The notes under the pieces are model-generated. The model was not told the origin of the DNA, did no database searches, and saw only the letters and a program-made list of their open reading frames with translations. From the NCBI RefSeq assembly GCF_018446385.1, contig NC_055987.1, positions 8,269,705 through 8,333,704 of the forward strand: 64,000 nucleotides of DNA, in the 5' to 3' direction. Below, piece by piece: positions 45,666 through 57,023 of this stretch. Position numbers and translations under genes: made by a program. Each line of letters starts with the position of its first letter. Position 1 is the first letter of the stretch. The stretch comes from Zingiber officinale (Eukaryota; Streptophyta; Magnoliopsida; Zingiberales; Zingiberaceae).

Positions 45666-46329
45666 AGATATAATATATTGAAAATAGTAAATGTTTAATC
45701 GATTGCTACTATTATTCTAATGAATCTTATCCTAATCGATTCTACACTATATTAATTGATTTGGAGGGGTAATTGGATACCTAATTAATTTAATAATTTG
45801 AAACTAAGATAAGTAATTTGGACATTTCTAAAATTTCACTAATTGACTAATTTGCTGAAAATTAAGTTTGATAAGATGGAACTATATATAAAGATGTGGA
45901 ATATGAACTGAAATAGAATATATACTTTGATTGCGTTGTTACAGTTGCTACTGTGTGCTTTCAGATGGAGGAAGATAGAACTTCATGGTCTCCAAAATAG
46001 TGAATTCGTACTACAGAATTTGAAACAAAAGTAACGAAATAAATGAAGGGGGCGACCTCCGATCCACCGGATCGAAGAGTGATCTGGAACAATTAATTCT
46101 GACGCGGTAGAATATATTAGTACGAGTCATAAATTCACAGGCAGATTCGTAAAAACACAGTAGTGCATGCCGATCAGTTTAGTTTTATTTTTATAACCAA
46201 ACCAAACCAAAAAAAAAAAAAAAGGGTCAAAATTCTCATCCACATTATCCGGTTCGAGTGACATCAACAACTACATCAATTAACACGAAATTAATTAGAT
46301 ACTAATGCAGCGATAGAAGGAGATCCTTT
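45666..46329. other. AT-rich gene-free DNA
   Basis: No supported feature apart from an A run near 46,211-46,223. Confidence 0.5.
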
Positions 46330-47095
46330 TGATACGGGTCAATTGTCAAAATAGAAATCAAAATAAGTGAATCAAAGGATTAAATGGAGGACAATTGTAA
46401 CGATCGATCGGGACAGTCAAGGTCCGACTGACGAGAGACATATTCGAGCCGACCATCTGTCTAATTAGTACGAAGTAACAGGATGTCAAAAGAGACCGGA
46501 TAACTTGTTCGAACAGATGAAGACATATTACTACACAGTCATCGCATGAAAGAGCAACTGAGGTCGATAGAACGGAGGGTTCCGGCTGAGTGGCTATCCC
46601 ACTCGGGCAAGCAACGGGACTTGATCAAGAATGGAGCGGAGTCCCGGCCGAGTGGTTATCCTGCTTGATCAATCAACGGGACCACTGCAGTATCTTTTAA
46701 TATCCTTTTGGGAGATAGTGTTCCTAACACGAGACAAAGTCGATAGACGGATCGTACGAGGAAGTTTCTATTGTTTTGTCAGAATTATACATGCCCTGTT
46801 AATGTATAGTATCAAAAGTACTTTCTTGACAAGTCCTTTCATAGGATGTATTGAAGAACGTGCCCATATCTCGAGAAACGTATACGTCGCCCACCAGGAC
46901 TCTATATAAAGGGAGGTCTATCATCGACAGAAATACGCATTATTTACTGTTTACGTTTACGTTACTGTTATTCCGTATTCCTTCTACACTTCTATTACTA
47001 ACTTAACTCGGTACTTACGTTACTTAAATGCCGTTACTTATTTCGTAAAACGGAGCGAGGTCTGTACCTGATCAACAAATCCGCCACATTAGTAG
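46330..47095 (+). mobile_element. Gypsy-like LTR remnant (copy 1)
   Basis: Shares order and wording with 55,690-56,400: AGGTCGAT near 46,562, CCGAGTGGTTATCC near 46,649, an ACATGCCCTGTTAA word near 46,790, a CTATATAAAGGGAGG promoter box near 46,910 and CATCGACAGA just after it. No internal region or second LTR was found, so it is a solo LTR or fragment. Fossil; the edges are approximate. Confidence 0.6.
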
Positions 47096-48054
47096 CTTTC
47101 CCTCTTTCTACTTAATAGGATCATATAGAAACACGCTGATTAAGACCATCATTAACCAATGACAGTCAATTTAAGTCCCTACGGATCCGCCGATCCAGCG
47201 GTAGATACGGCGGTGGCTGCGGGCCTTCACTTGCGCCGCGCCCCTTTCCCACGCCGTCGACGTGAAGCAATCACCCACACATGGATGCACGTGCATGGGG
47301 AGGCGCGAACTGGACTCACGTACCTGCATGGGATCGGGAGCGAGCGACCAAACAGCAACTGCTCGATCTCTCTTGTTTATCTCAACTTCCTCTCCGGCTC
47401 TCCCTACGAAGAGACCTTCAGAAAATTAAAGAAATGCACAATAAGGGTTTGAAGGTGTGGAAACTGCATATGCATGGATATTAATGTCGACGATGAGTCG
47501 GACAGTGCTACTATATTTTCGATGTGTCCTCAGTCGAGTGCTTCATCAGTGCATGGTACCTGCTCTCTGCAGTCAATTAAACACTCGACTCCTAGCGCAG
47601 ATCGATGATCAGGCTCAGAGTTTTAGAAGATGTAGCACGAAAGGAAGTGCGAAGGGACTGATGACACTGAAGATCCGTGGACTTTTGGAAGCACTCAAAC
47701 GACTCTTTACGGCAAATTAGTATTCTTCTCCAACATCTCCAGTGCCCTTTCTTTCACAAGTCAACAACAGCGACTCCATGTCCTTCAGTCAAAGGACACC
47801 CTTCCCCTGCTTTAGGAACTTTTCAACTCCGATCATAAAGAAACACGCGGGAGCAAGCCCTGGCCTGGCTAAAAATGGTGGTCATCTGGAAATTTAAGAG
47901 TCTGTATTATATTGCTGTAATTCATGCAACGAACAAGCTAAGCACATGCACCATCTTTCTTTTACTTGATTTTACATAGCGATGGAAGAAGAGAAGAGCA
48001 AAAGCAAATTAAACAGACATACATAATAACAGAGGTGCATGCAATATCGACTGA
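47096..48054. other. Gene-free DNA downstream of the RIN4-like gene
   Basis: A GC-rich patch at about 47,180-47,400 keeps short frames open on the plus strand but shows no recognisable domain. I do not call a gene there. Confidence 0.45.
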
Positions 48055-48713
48055 TCATGCAATGCAGTTTAGTCTCAGGCAACCAGACCACAAGCCCTTC
48101 GCCCTTCTAGGCTTATTGTGGAGGAGCTCAGGAGGGATTTTGTACAAATCCTCATCCACGGCCATTGGAGCTCTTCTGGGCCTTGCTTGTGCTGCCGCAG
48201 CATCATAAACCTTCCCCTGTTTCCTCTCTTGCTCTCTCTGCTGCACCTGCTGCTGCTGCTTCTGGTCTCCTCTCTTCGCCTTAACGTTGTTTAAGTCAAA
48301 GTCAATTGTGAGAACAATTAAGATCTGGAAAGCAAATTATTATTACGATCTATGGATCAGTAGCACCTTTCTGGTCCAGGGAGCCTCCTGCTGCTGCCGC
48401 CGCTTCATGCTGTGAGAAGCTCTGAAGAGATCGTCATAAGAGGGTTCTTCGCCATGGACGTGGCCTCTGACCAAACCGGCCTGCATCGCCGATTCGAAGT
48501 ATTGCGTGATGGGGAGATCGCTGGAGTAGTCCCAGTCGCCGAAGGCCGGAATGTAGTGGTGGCGCCTGTTCATGGTGTCCTGCAATTAATTACCAGAAGA
48601 TTTTAAAGACGACGACGACGATGAACGATTGTATTGCCTCAGCTGCTCAGGCCGAGCTAGCGAGCAGCCAGTGCAGTCTCTCTGCCTCTGTAGCCATTTT
48701 CACATACCTCCAT
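48055..48713 (-). CDS. RIN4/NOI-domain protein
   Basis: Three coding exons: 48708-48713 (only ATGGAG), 48367-48579 and 48055-48279, phase 0, 147 residues. The NOI motif IPAFGDWDYSSDLPITQYFE sits at about residues 10-29; PxFGxW is the site cut by the bacterial effector protease AvrRpt2 in RIN4 relatives. The middle is basic and Gln-rich. The C-terminus GLWSGCLRLNCIA carries the cysteines that are palmitoylated in RIN4 and anchor it to the plasma membrane. RIN4 proteins are hubs guarded by immune receptors. With a single NOI motif this is an NOI family member rather than full RIN4 (two NOI domains), and the long Gln/Arg linker with DEDLYKIPPELLHNKPRR is typical of that subgroup. A TATA box lies 51 bases upstream of the ATG. 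Confidence 0.88.
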
Positions 48714-48763
48714 CGGCAGACAGAAACTGGCAGATGGAAATGCGATCTGAGGCCCGACAGGCG

Positions 48764-48770
48764 TTTTATA
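48764..48770 (-). promoter_or_regulatory. TATA box of the RIN4-like gene
   Basis: TATAAAA on the minus strand, 51 bases upstream of the ATG at 48713. It predicts a leader of only about 20-25 bases. Confidence 0.6.
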
Positions 48771-49693
48771 GAGAATTGTTTTTTTTTTCTAAATTTTAAA
48801 CCATAAATTATTGTTATGGAGCTTAAACTGTCTCCATCTCAACAGTCAGCGCAAAGAGGGGTTCATCTTAAGGTTTTTCTATTGTTTTTGGATGTCCTAA
48901 AGTCAAGGCACTTAAATTTAGGAATTAAAAAAAATTTATATTTGTACATCTCCCATAGTTAAACCTATTTTTTTTAATCCAATGTACCATATCAATACCA
49001 CATCACAAAAAATCTACTAATAAATTTTCCAACAACCTTTTTTTTTTTAAAATAAAAAAGAAAATAAATTGAGTTTTCAATATAATTCTTGAACTAAACA
49101 TCAAACCTCACCTTTATAAATCATATTTTATTTTGACCTCATCCAAGTTGATATATGGTAGGATACTTATCACATAAGGTCGCGGGGTCGAAATTCAAAG
49201 TAGTCGGAGCATAAATCCCTGGTCCCTGTGCAACTCACCCCACCTACCACATGCTCGCTCAGGATATTGTGATTTACTTCCCTCGTGATGACCTTGGGTC
49301 GGGTACGGAAAACGAACGATTTCACCTTTAGCCACAAAATATCTCTATCAATTCATCAATATAAATTGAGAACGACTATTAACCTTTAAACTAATGATTA
49401 AAATATTAAAAAAAAATATATGCTAGTTATTACATCATCCAGTAATATAACTGCTCGCAAAATTTACATTGGAACGCAGAGAAGCCCTCAAGAGATGTGT
49501 TGGGCCAGCCCAGTCCAGCCCAACTACTCTCGATAACATCAAACACAACATAAGTATTTTTCTCGCGCCTCTCTGCGGCTTTATTTTCCGACGAGATCGA
49601 TCTTGACCCGAGAGAGCCGAGGGAGACGACGGGACGAAGTACACGAGTCGCAGCTCCTGGAGCGAGTTGGGAAGAGTGTAAACAGCGATAGCG
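48771..49693. other. Divergent intergenic region between the RIN4-like and HMCES genes
   Basis: The two genes point away from each other, so this holds both promoters. The last 200 bases before the HMCES ATG are GC-rich. No element was recognised. Confidence 0.5.
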
Positions 49694-52600
49694 ATGTGCG
49701 GGAGGACTCGGTGCACTCTAAACCCCGACCGGGTCGCTAGGGCTTGTGGATTTGCTGCCTCAATCCCCACCCGCCAAATCGACCGGTGAGCGAAATCGTA
49801 ATTTTAGTCTTTTTTTTTTTTTTTTTGTTGATGATTGGCTTTTGTTTGATTTCCGCTTGCAGTTATCGGCCGTCATACAATGTTTCGCCAGGGGCGTACC
49901 TGCCGGTGTTGCTGTTGGAGAGGACGACAGGGGAAGCGGAGGCGTCGCCTTCCATTTGTTGCATGAAGTGGGGCCTCGTTCCTAGCTTCACCAAGAAGAC
50001 TGAGAAGCCTGATCACTACAAAATGGTATTGGAGCTTTATTAGCTTACGTTTGTTGACTTATCTTTTTTGATGCGGCACTAGAAACTTATGTGATAAAAA
50101 ATTTACAAAATTTTAGGGGGTTCATTTGGACGTGTGGTCGTCAGGGTTTTTATAACGCTGATGTTTTTTTTCTTTGCCAAAAATATCAGTCGAAGTCTCT
50201 GAAATTATTAGCGAAAAAAGTTGGAAGTAAGACAGAAACAACACTATTTAATCTTTCTTTTGATGTGCGAGTTAGACTTTAGATTTGTTTTCCGAAGAAT
50301 TTTGTTCCAGGTGGTTTGTGTTAATACTAGTCTGCACTAGTTCGAGGTTAATTTCCTTGGAACATTGACAGATGCTTGGTCTATCCTGATTTTTCTTCTC
50401 CACTATATCACTTTCATATTTTTTTGATCAGAATTGACCCATTGCCAAACTGTCTTTTAATTTTCCAAGATGTCAGAAGTAAGTCTGGTGTTTACTCATG
50501 GCCGAAAATACTCCATGAAAGTGGTGGAACATTGTTTGTAGGAAAGGATGATCTTTCCTTTAGTGCATTGTTTAGTTTTATGATTGGGCTTACTCTTCCA
50601 CTGTTGTACTTAGTACAAAGTATATTGTTCTTTTGCAAAGTCAGGATTTTTTTTCTCCTAATATGCAGTTCAATGCTCGTTCAGAATCAGTAAAGGAGAA
50701 ACCTTCCTTTTGCCGACTTCTACCTACTAATCGATGCGTTGTGGCAGTAGAAGGGTACGGCACAACTGAGTGACTTGTTTTTTTTTTTGTGCTGCTGTTT
50801 TCAAAATCCTTATCGCACTTTGTTTTTAAAATTAATATTGTGTTTGGATATGTCATTTCCACTGAGATTTTTTTTTTTTTCTGTGAAAGCAATCAGGATC
50901 TTAAGGTTAAGCTTCATGTTTGGTCTCATAATCTTGTTTAGTAACTTGTCATCATTGTAATACTGCATGAATATAGATTCTATGAGTGGAAGAAGGATGC
51001 TTCAAAGAAGCAACCATACTATATACATTTCAAAGACAGCCGACCTCTGGTGTTTGCTGCTCTCTATGACTCTTGGAAGAGTTCAGAAGGTCAGTTTATT
51101 GATTGTTTTTTCATGTGTCTTGAAAGAGACGTCTATGATGGTAAAGTTGGAAATGTTAATGGCAAAATATTTAAGCAATTGCCGCTTGCAGATATTTCTT
51201 CAGGGATCGAAACCTAAGTTCATTAATAAAATAAATTACACTGCCAAGAATAGAAATATCTAGTTTTTTATCCATTGTTTTTTCGTTAACCATTATATAT
51301 TTTTTTAATTGTATTGAAAATATATGGCTATTGGCCAATTTTTGCTTTATGCTTTTGGTCAATTCACATACAGCTGACAGTAATTTCGCCCTCTTTTTTT
51401 GTTTATGTTATGATAATGTGGTGAAAGCTAGATGCAAGAACACAGTCATTATGAACATTAGATTACAAAAAGAAGATTGTAAAAGGAAAATGGGCAAAGG
51501 AGCAATGTTTAAGTCTGCTGGAGACATGATATGCTATGGTTGTAATCCTTGTGTATGGTTTAAAACATCGTATTTTGAGAGTGCTAATAAGAAATAAGCA
51601 TATCTTAGCATTTATGGTAATGCTTAAAGAAGTGGCTTTAACTTAAGAATCATACACTTAAGCTCTTCAAAATTCATACTAAATCAGAGGTGCATCTTAA
51701 TACTATATCCTTAATAATAATTATGAAGGTGTGTCTTAAAAGTATATCCTTAATAATAATGATGATAATAATAATTTCTATTATATTATTATTGTGTGTT
51801 CCTAAGAAGCAACATTTTGCTGAAGATATATAGCACAAAAGACCACACACTTTATAATTACAAAGATGCATCTTAAAACATATACTACTTTTGGAAAATG
51901 TGTTTCCTTTTAAGATTACACATTAATAAAAATAATAACTTTAATACTATTACTTATTATTATAATTATTATTAATGTGTAACCCAAAAGGGCAACATTT
52001 TGCTGAAGATCCATAGCTCATAAGACAACACATTTTATAATAACGAAGGTGTATCTTAATAACATGCCCTATTTGGAACTACACTACATATTTTAATGAT
52101 TACATAGGTTTTATGCAAATTTGTAATCTGAAACAGAAGCATTTTATTGAAGATATGTAGCTCATAGGACAACTCACATGATAGTCACAGAGGTGTTCCT
52201 TAACTTGGAATCAAGCACTGTGCATGATATTGATTTGAATTTGACTTAAACTTCAAGTTGGAGATAGCTTATATCTTTTCATTTCATAAAGGCTTAGTTA
52301 AGATTGATATCCTTCTAGTGGTATCGCCCCTGTTGCTTTTGTTCACTTATTGTTGCCTTCCCACTTGATTATGTTTGCACACGTTTGACACCTGTTCTTG
52401 GTTCCAATATATTAAATGCTTTTGGTTTTGTTTTTTTTTTCCACAGGGGATATTCTTTACACCTTTACAATTTTAACCGTGGGTTCATCAAAGTCCTTGC
52501 AGTGGCTTCATGGTATGCTCATGTTCTTTTCCTTCAGATTTGCTCAGATTCATCAGTTTCTTAATTGTTATGGAAGAATCTAATTCACAAGCCAGTTACT

Positions 52601-55417
52601 CCTTGTCTAAAGGAATCACCTTTATAGAGAACTTCTAAACAATACCTTAGAAGACTTTGGATTGATGGGGACACTTGAAGCAACTCTCAAGATTCTTGGT
52701 TTGTTAGAATAAAAATCTAAAATTTGTTACAGACACATGATTTGATTTTATGATCATTTAGTATTGCTATGTTGAACAAAACATTAAGTATTTATAAAAT
52801 GTAATTAGTACACGTCCCCTATCTCAAATGATTTATTCTGTATGCCTAAGAGCATCCCCAATGGGGTGTTAAATGAGCATTATAATGGCCATTTAACACC
52901 CCCTCTCCATTGTGAGTGGGCATTATAATGCTCACTCACAAGAGAGAGGAGAGAGGATGTTCAAAGGTTTGACCACCTTTGAACATCCTCTCTCTCAAAT
53001 TTTTTTATTTTATTTTATTTTTTTTAAAATTGTAAATTTTTTAATATTATTTAAAAAATAGTAAAATTATTTTTTTTCAAGTAAGATTATTATTATTTTA
53101 TTTAAAATATATTTAAAATATATTTATTTAATATGATATAATTTTAAGATGAGTGAGTGGACGGTGGGGCCCATAAATAATGAGTATTAATGTTAAAAGA
53201 GATGTGAGTGAAAAAGATATGTTGTTATAATGAATATGTGGCAGTGGACCCCATGCTTTTTGATGAGGTGGTGAGTGTTATAATGACGATGCATTGTGGA
53301 TGCTCTAAGGCACATTAAACAAAGAAGCCAACATGGACTCCACGGAAAAGTTTTATGTGATTACCAAAACACTAGTGCAGTGGTTTCATAGTGCGAAATT
53401 AAGTTTTGGTTGTGATATGTTTTGTCCTGTGTCAACATTTGCTTATCAAATTAACTTCAACAAAAAGAAAAACCTATATGTACCTTGCCATTCAAGGGAT
53501 TCTGTATACCCCTTGATTTCAAAATGATCACTTTTAAAAGAAAAAAGACTTTCAATCAAAACAAGATGTTTTCGTGGATGGATATTCATGAAAAACACAC
53601 TACTTTGTAGAGTGAAAACTGTGTAATATTGGTTATTAAATTTATCTCGAGAAAAAAATTCCAAATAGTGGGACTATATCAGGTGCATGGCCTATAATCA
53701 TCAAATTTTGGTCTATGTGCACTGTGCTTACGTCTTGGTTGTGCTTCTTCTTGTTTGAGCAATACAGTGGAATATGTTTGTATCTTAATTTGACAACATT
53801 CATCAACCAAAATTTTCATTTTTTTTATTTCTATTGTTGAGCTTCAATTTTAATGTACTTTGTTGACTCAATAATGTGTACTTAACTGCAGATAGAATGC
53901 CTGTGATCTTGGGGGATGATGTTTCTGTTGATGTATGGTTAAACAATGGCATGCCAAAATCTGAAATTGTACTTAGGCCATACGAGGATGAAGATTTGGT
54001 TAGTCATTATGCAGATGCTATTAACTTATTTTTTTATCAGACTTGTCAATATGCCCCCAAACTTGTTCAACTTTTGCAGCAATGAAATGTTATGCTCTCA
54101 ATGAATATTTCTTCAGAAAATTTCTTTTTGATTATTCCTTTGCCTATTTTTTTTTTCTAGAAAGAAATTCCTGAAAGCAGTTCCCTTTCTTCTTCATTTG
54201 CTTTCATGGTGGCTTGGTTGCATGACTCAATTCTTTGATTTTATTCTTGTTTCAATTGATTCCATTGCATATTTGGTCTCAGTTGTTTGTTTGCAAACTG
54301 TTGAATAGGTTTGGTATCCTGTGACCACTGCAGTTGGCAAACCATCCTTTGATGGGCCTGATTGCATTACAGAGGTATAATCTTATCTTAACTTGCATCA
54401 CTTCAAAAGTGAGTTATAAAATAAGTTTGATACTTATACAATCTCTCATAATTTAACTAGATGCAATTTTGATGCTTGTGTTTATCTTGAATGACCTCAA
54501 GATCATTATTTCATCCATAAGTGCTTCCTGTAGTCTATTAGTAACTGTAGAGTCACTAGTCTAACATCCTTGACAGCTTTCTAAAATCTGAATTTGAAGG
54601 ATTTGAGTAGTGCTAAAAGGATAGTTAGCATGCTTACTCTGGGATAGGAACTCAAGAAATTTATTTCTTCATTATATGATCTGTATTAAGATCTTATGGA
54701 GATTATAATAGATCTGATGCCGAAGTTAGAGTTGGCTGATAATGAATTAATTTTAAAGACTTTAGGTAGTACTGGAACATCAAGGCGTATTTCTTAAAAA
54801 GGTTAAAGTTTAAGAGAAAGTAATAGTTGTCAATTCATTGTAGACTAAACCAAAGATGATCTATAAGGTTTACCCTTTAGAATTTCAAACAGGTAAAGTT
54901 AAATTTTTGGATATTAATTGGATAAATAGTATCATAACAACTACTTAAGGTTTATTCCTTGCTCTACAAAATGCAGATTAAGTTAAAACGACCTGTTGAA
55001 AACCAAATAGCAAAATTCTTCACGAAGAAAGCTGATGGAAAGAACCAGATGGAGGAAGAACACACTAAGCGTTTAGAATTATCTCCAAAAGGAGACAGAG
55101 TTGATGATACCAAAAAAGATGCTAGCAGAACCGAAAATGTTGCCAATTTTAAAGAAGAATCTCCTCAGAATGATATGTTTAATTGCATGAAAGAAGATTG
55201 TGAACATCACGTAGATGAAAAGCATAGCTCCAATGGTTTACTCAAGAAAGAAAATGTGTCACCAGATATCTTTGGTACCAAAAGACAAACCCAAGAAATA
55301 CCTCTTGATTCTGGATCAACATCAGAGAAGGTCTCCAGTCTATTAAAGAAGGCACGGAGGGTCAAGAATGTTGATGACAAGCAGGCTTCTCTTCTATCTT
55401 ATTTTGGAAAGGCATAA
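49694..55417 (+). CDS. HMCES: HMCES/SRAP-domain abasic-site shield protein
   Basis: SRAP proteins crosslink to abasic sites in single-stranded DNA through Cys2, protecting them at replication forks. Eight exons: 49694-49785, 49863-50025, 50669-50754, 50977-51089, 52447-52512, 53892-53998, 54309-54374, 54977-55417; total 1,134 bp, 377 residues, phases consistent. The start MCGRTRC places the catalytic cysteine at position 2. Active-site partners by comparison with YedK are Asn87 (FNARSE), Glu117 (GFYEWK) and His173 (LHDRMPVIL). The SRAP domain ends near 230. The tail is charged and disordered. It ends QASLLSYFGKA, a PIP box (Q367, L370, Y373, F374) for PCNA. A second PIP-like ENQIAKFF lies at 239-246. 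Intron 4 holds diverged repeats and intron 5 a MITE. The gene appears intact. Confidence 0.93.
51686..52205. repeat. Three diverged repeats in HMCES intron 4
   Basis: The block CAACATTTTGCTGAAGAT, a TAGCxCAxAxGACxACxCA stretch, and GAGGTGTxTCTTAA recurs at about 51,810, 51,993 and 52,137, each preceded by an AAGGTGTRTCTTAA line and an AATAATAATTATT run. Offsets are about 183 and 144 bp. No coding capacity; origin unknown. Confidence 0.6.
52850..53305. mobile_element. Harbinger/Tourist-type MITE in HMCES intron 5
   Basis: A 456-bp element with imperfect terminal repeats GAGCATCCCCAATG (left) and CATTGTGGATGCTC (right), flanked by the 3-bp duplication TAA. The TWA target is characteristic of PIF/Harbinger. 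The middle is AT-rich and non-coding. An internal hairpin TTCAAAGGT/ACCTTTGAA lies at about 52,960-52,985. Confidence 0.75.
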
Positions 55418-55689
55418 ATTCTCATGTTTCTACGCGTTCCTTGTAGCTTTTGATGCCTGCCATATGCATATCGTATAACCAAGTTATCTTCTGACAGGCC
55501 CTTTTGTTGTCCCTTGGGTCGGTTCTAATGTGAATGTAATTACTGCATTTTTCATAATATCCAAATCCCCTAACGTATTCTCAAAATACCGCTTCTCTTT
55601 CTTTCACGCCATCAGTTCTTGATGGATGGATTTAGAGAATTTTAAATCAAAATTAATGTATTTTTGAAAGCATTTTTAATGTATTTGTC
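55418..55689. terminator. HMCES 3' untranslated region
   Basis: The sequence downstream of the stop at 55,415 contains AATGTAAT and CATAATAT words near 55,530-55,560 that could serve as polyadenylation signals. No precise site is claimed. Confidence 0.3.
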
Positions 55690-56560
55690 TACGGATTTGA
55701 ATTTTGACGTGGTAATAAAGGGGGTTTATCCAGTGTGGGTCAATGATGGAGATAATAGTCAACGTGGAAGTCAAAGTCAAGATGATCAATGGTAGTCAAT
55801 GGTCTCATTAAAGATGGTCGAGCGAAAATCGATGTCAACTGTCGATCAGGTATGAAGTGTTCGATTGATCAGGTGGCTTGTCTGAACAGAATGTCTATCC
55901 AACCAAGAGCACTAGGGTAAGAACATTAGATATTGATTATGGATCGGAGGAATGTTAAGGTGACTATGGGGAAAAGTAACAGAGGTCGATCCACTGGAGG
56001 AGTCCCAGCCAAGTGGCTACGTTGCTCGGCCGAATAGTGGGATCCTTCCCGTATCACTTAGTATCCCTTTGAAAGGTAATGTCGCTGACAACAGGGCATA
56101 GTCAACAGGCGAATCGTATATTGGAAGTTTTTATTGTCACGTCAGAGATCCACATGCCCTGTTAAAATATGGTGTCGGAGATACTTTTCTAACATATCCT
56201 TTTATAGGACGGTTGGAAAAACGTGCTCGTGCTTTGAGAAACGTGCACATTGCCTACTGTAACATTATATAAAGGAGGGTCCATACATCGACAGAGAAAT
56301 GTGTTATTCACTATTCACACTTGTACTTTCATTATTGCTCTGTTTTCTATCGTTCTGGTGATTGACTTGAGCGTCGGAGGGTCAACACCGGAGACCCTCT
56401 CTCTAATCCGACAACATTTTTTTTTATTACAAAGCGGAGTATAATTTTCACACAATCAACTGAGGAATCATATCCTCAACTAATTTTCTTTACGATTTTC
56501 GAACGTGATCAAATTTGATAATTTTTTTTCATGATAACTCATTGGCGACGTTGATCAGTA
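55690..56560 (+). mobile_element. Gypsy-like LTR remnant (copy 2)
   Basis: Related to 46,330-47,095: AGAGGTCGATCCACTGG near 55,981, AAGTGGCTACGTTGCTCGG near 56,010, ACATGCCCTGTTAA near 56,151, promoter box TTATATAAAGGAGG near 56,264, CATCGACAGAGAAATG near 56,287 and GACTTGAGCGTCGGAGG near 56,365. No internal region was found. Fossil LTR; the edges are approximate. Confidence 0.6.
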
Positions 56561-57023
56561 GGTATCAAAGTTCCAGGTCTTACAACAAATTTGTGATAAA
56601 TTCTACGAAGCTATTGTAAGTCTAAAAAACACTGCTCTCAAATAAACTTAAATTATCCATCTCAATAATCAATTTAATAAATAAAAATTTTAAATAATTA
56701 AATAAATTTAAATTAATATCTTGATAGTTTTTAAACGAATCACATTTAAATCAAACTTATAAAAAATAAATTAAATTAAACTCGAACAATGTTTGAGACA
56801 TAGTTTTAGCTTATGGCGTCCAGTTGGACACGGGAGCGTAATGAATGAAATTAGGAGCACTTCTCGCACGGCAATGAAATTTTCCAATCAACCAACCAGA
56901 AAATTTCTCCAGAGAGTCAACGTAGAAACTCTACGGAAAGACGGATTCCACAAGCTTACTCAAATGCCTTCATCAAAGCTCAAGGTTTGCCAATCCAATC
57001 CTCCTCCTTTTCCTCCCAAAATC
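56561..57023. other. Upstream region of the lectin receptor kinase
   Basis: AT-rich to about 56,790. A TATAAAAAATAAAT stretch near 56,758 is a possible TATA box. The reading frame of the kinase is open upstream to 56,793, but the signal peptide starts only at 57,024. Confidence 0.4.

Noticed and set aside
47159-47452. 97-residue plus-strand frame in a GC-rich patch
   Set aside because: No recognisable domain, promoter or splice pattern; left as gene-free DNA.
56793-57023. Upstream in-frame extension of the lectin receptor kinase
   Set aside because: The extra 77 residues are polar and would bury the signal peptide inside the protein. The ATG at 57024 gives a clean secretory start.
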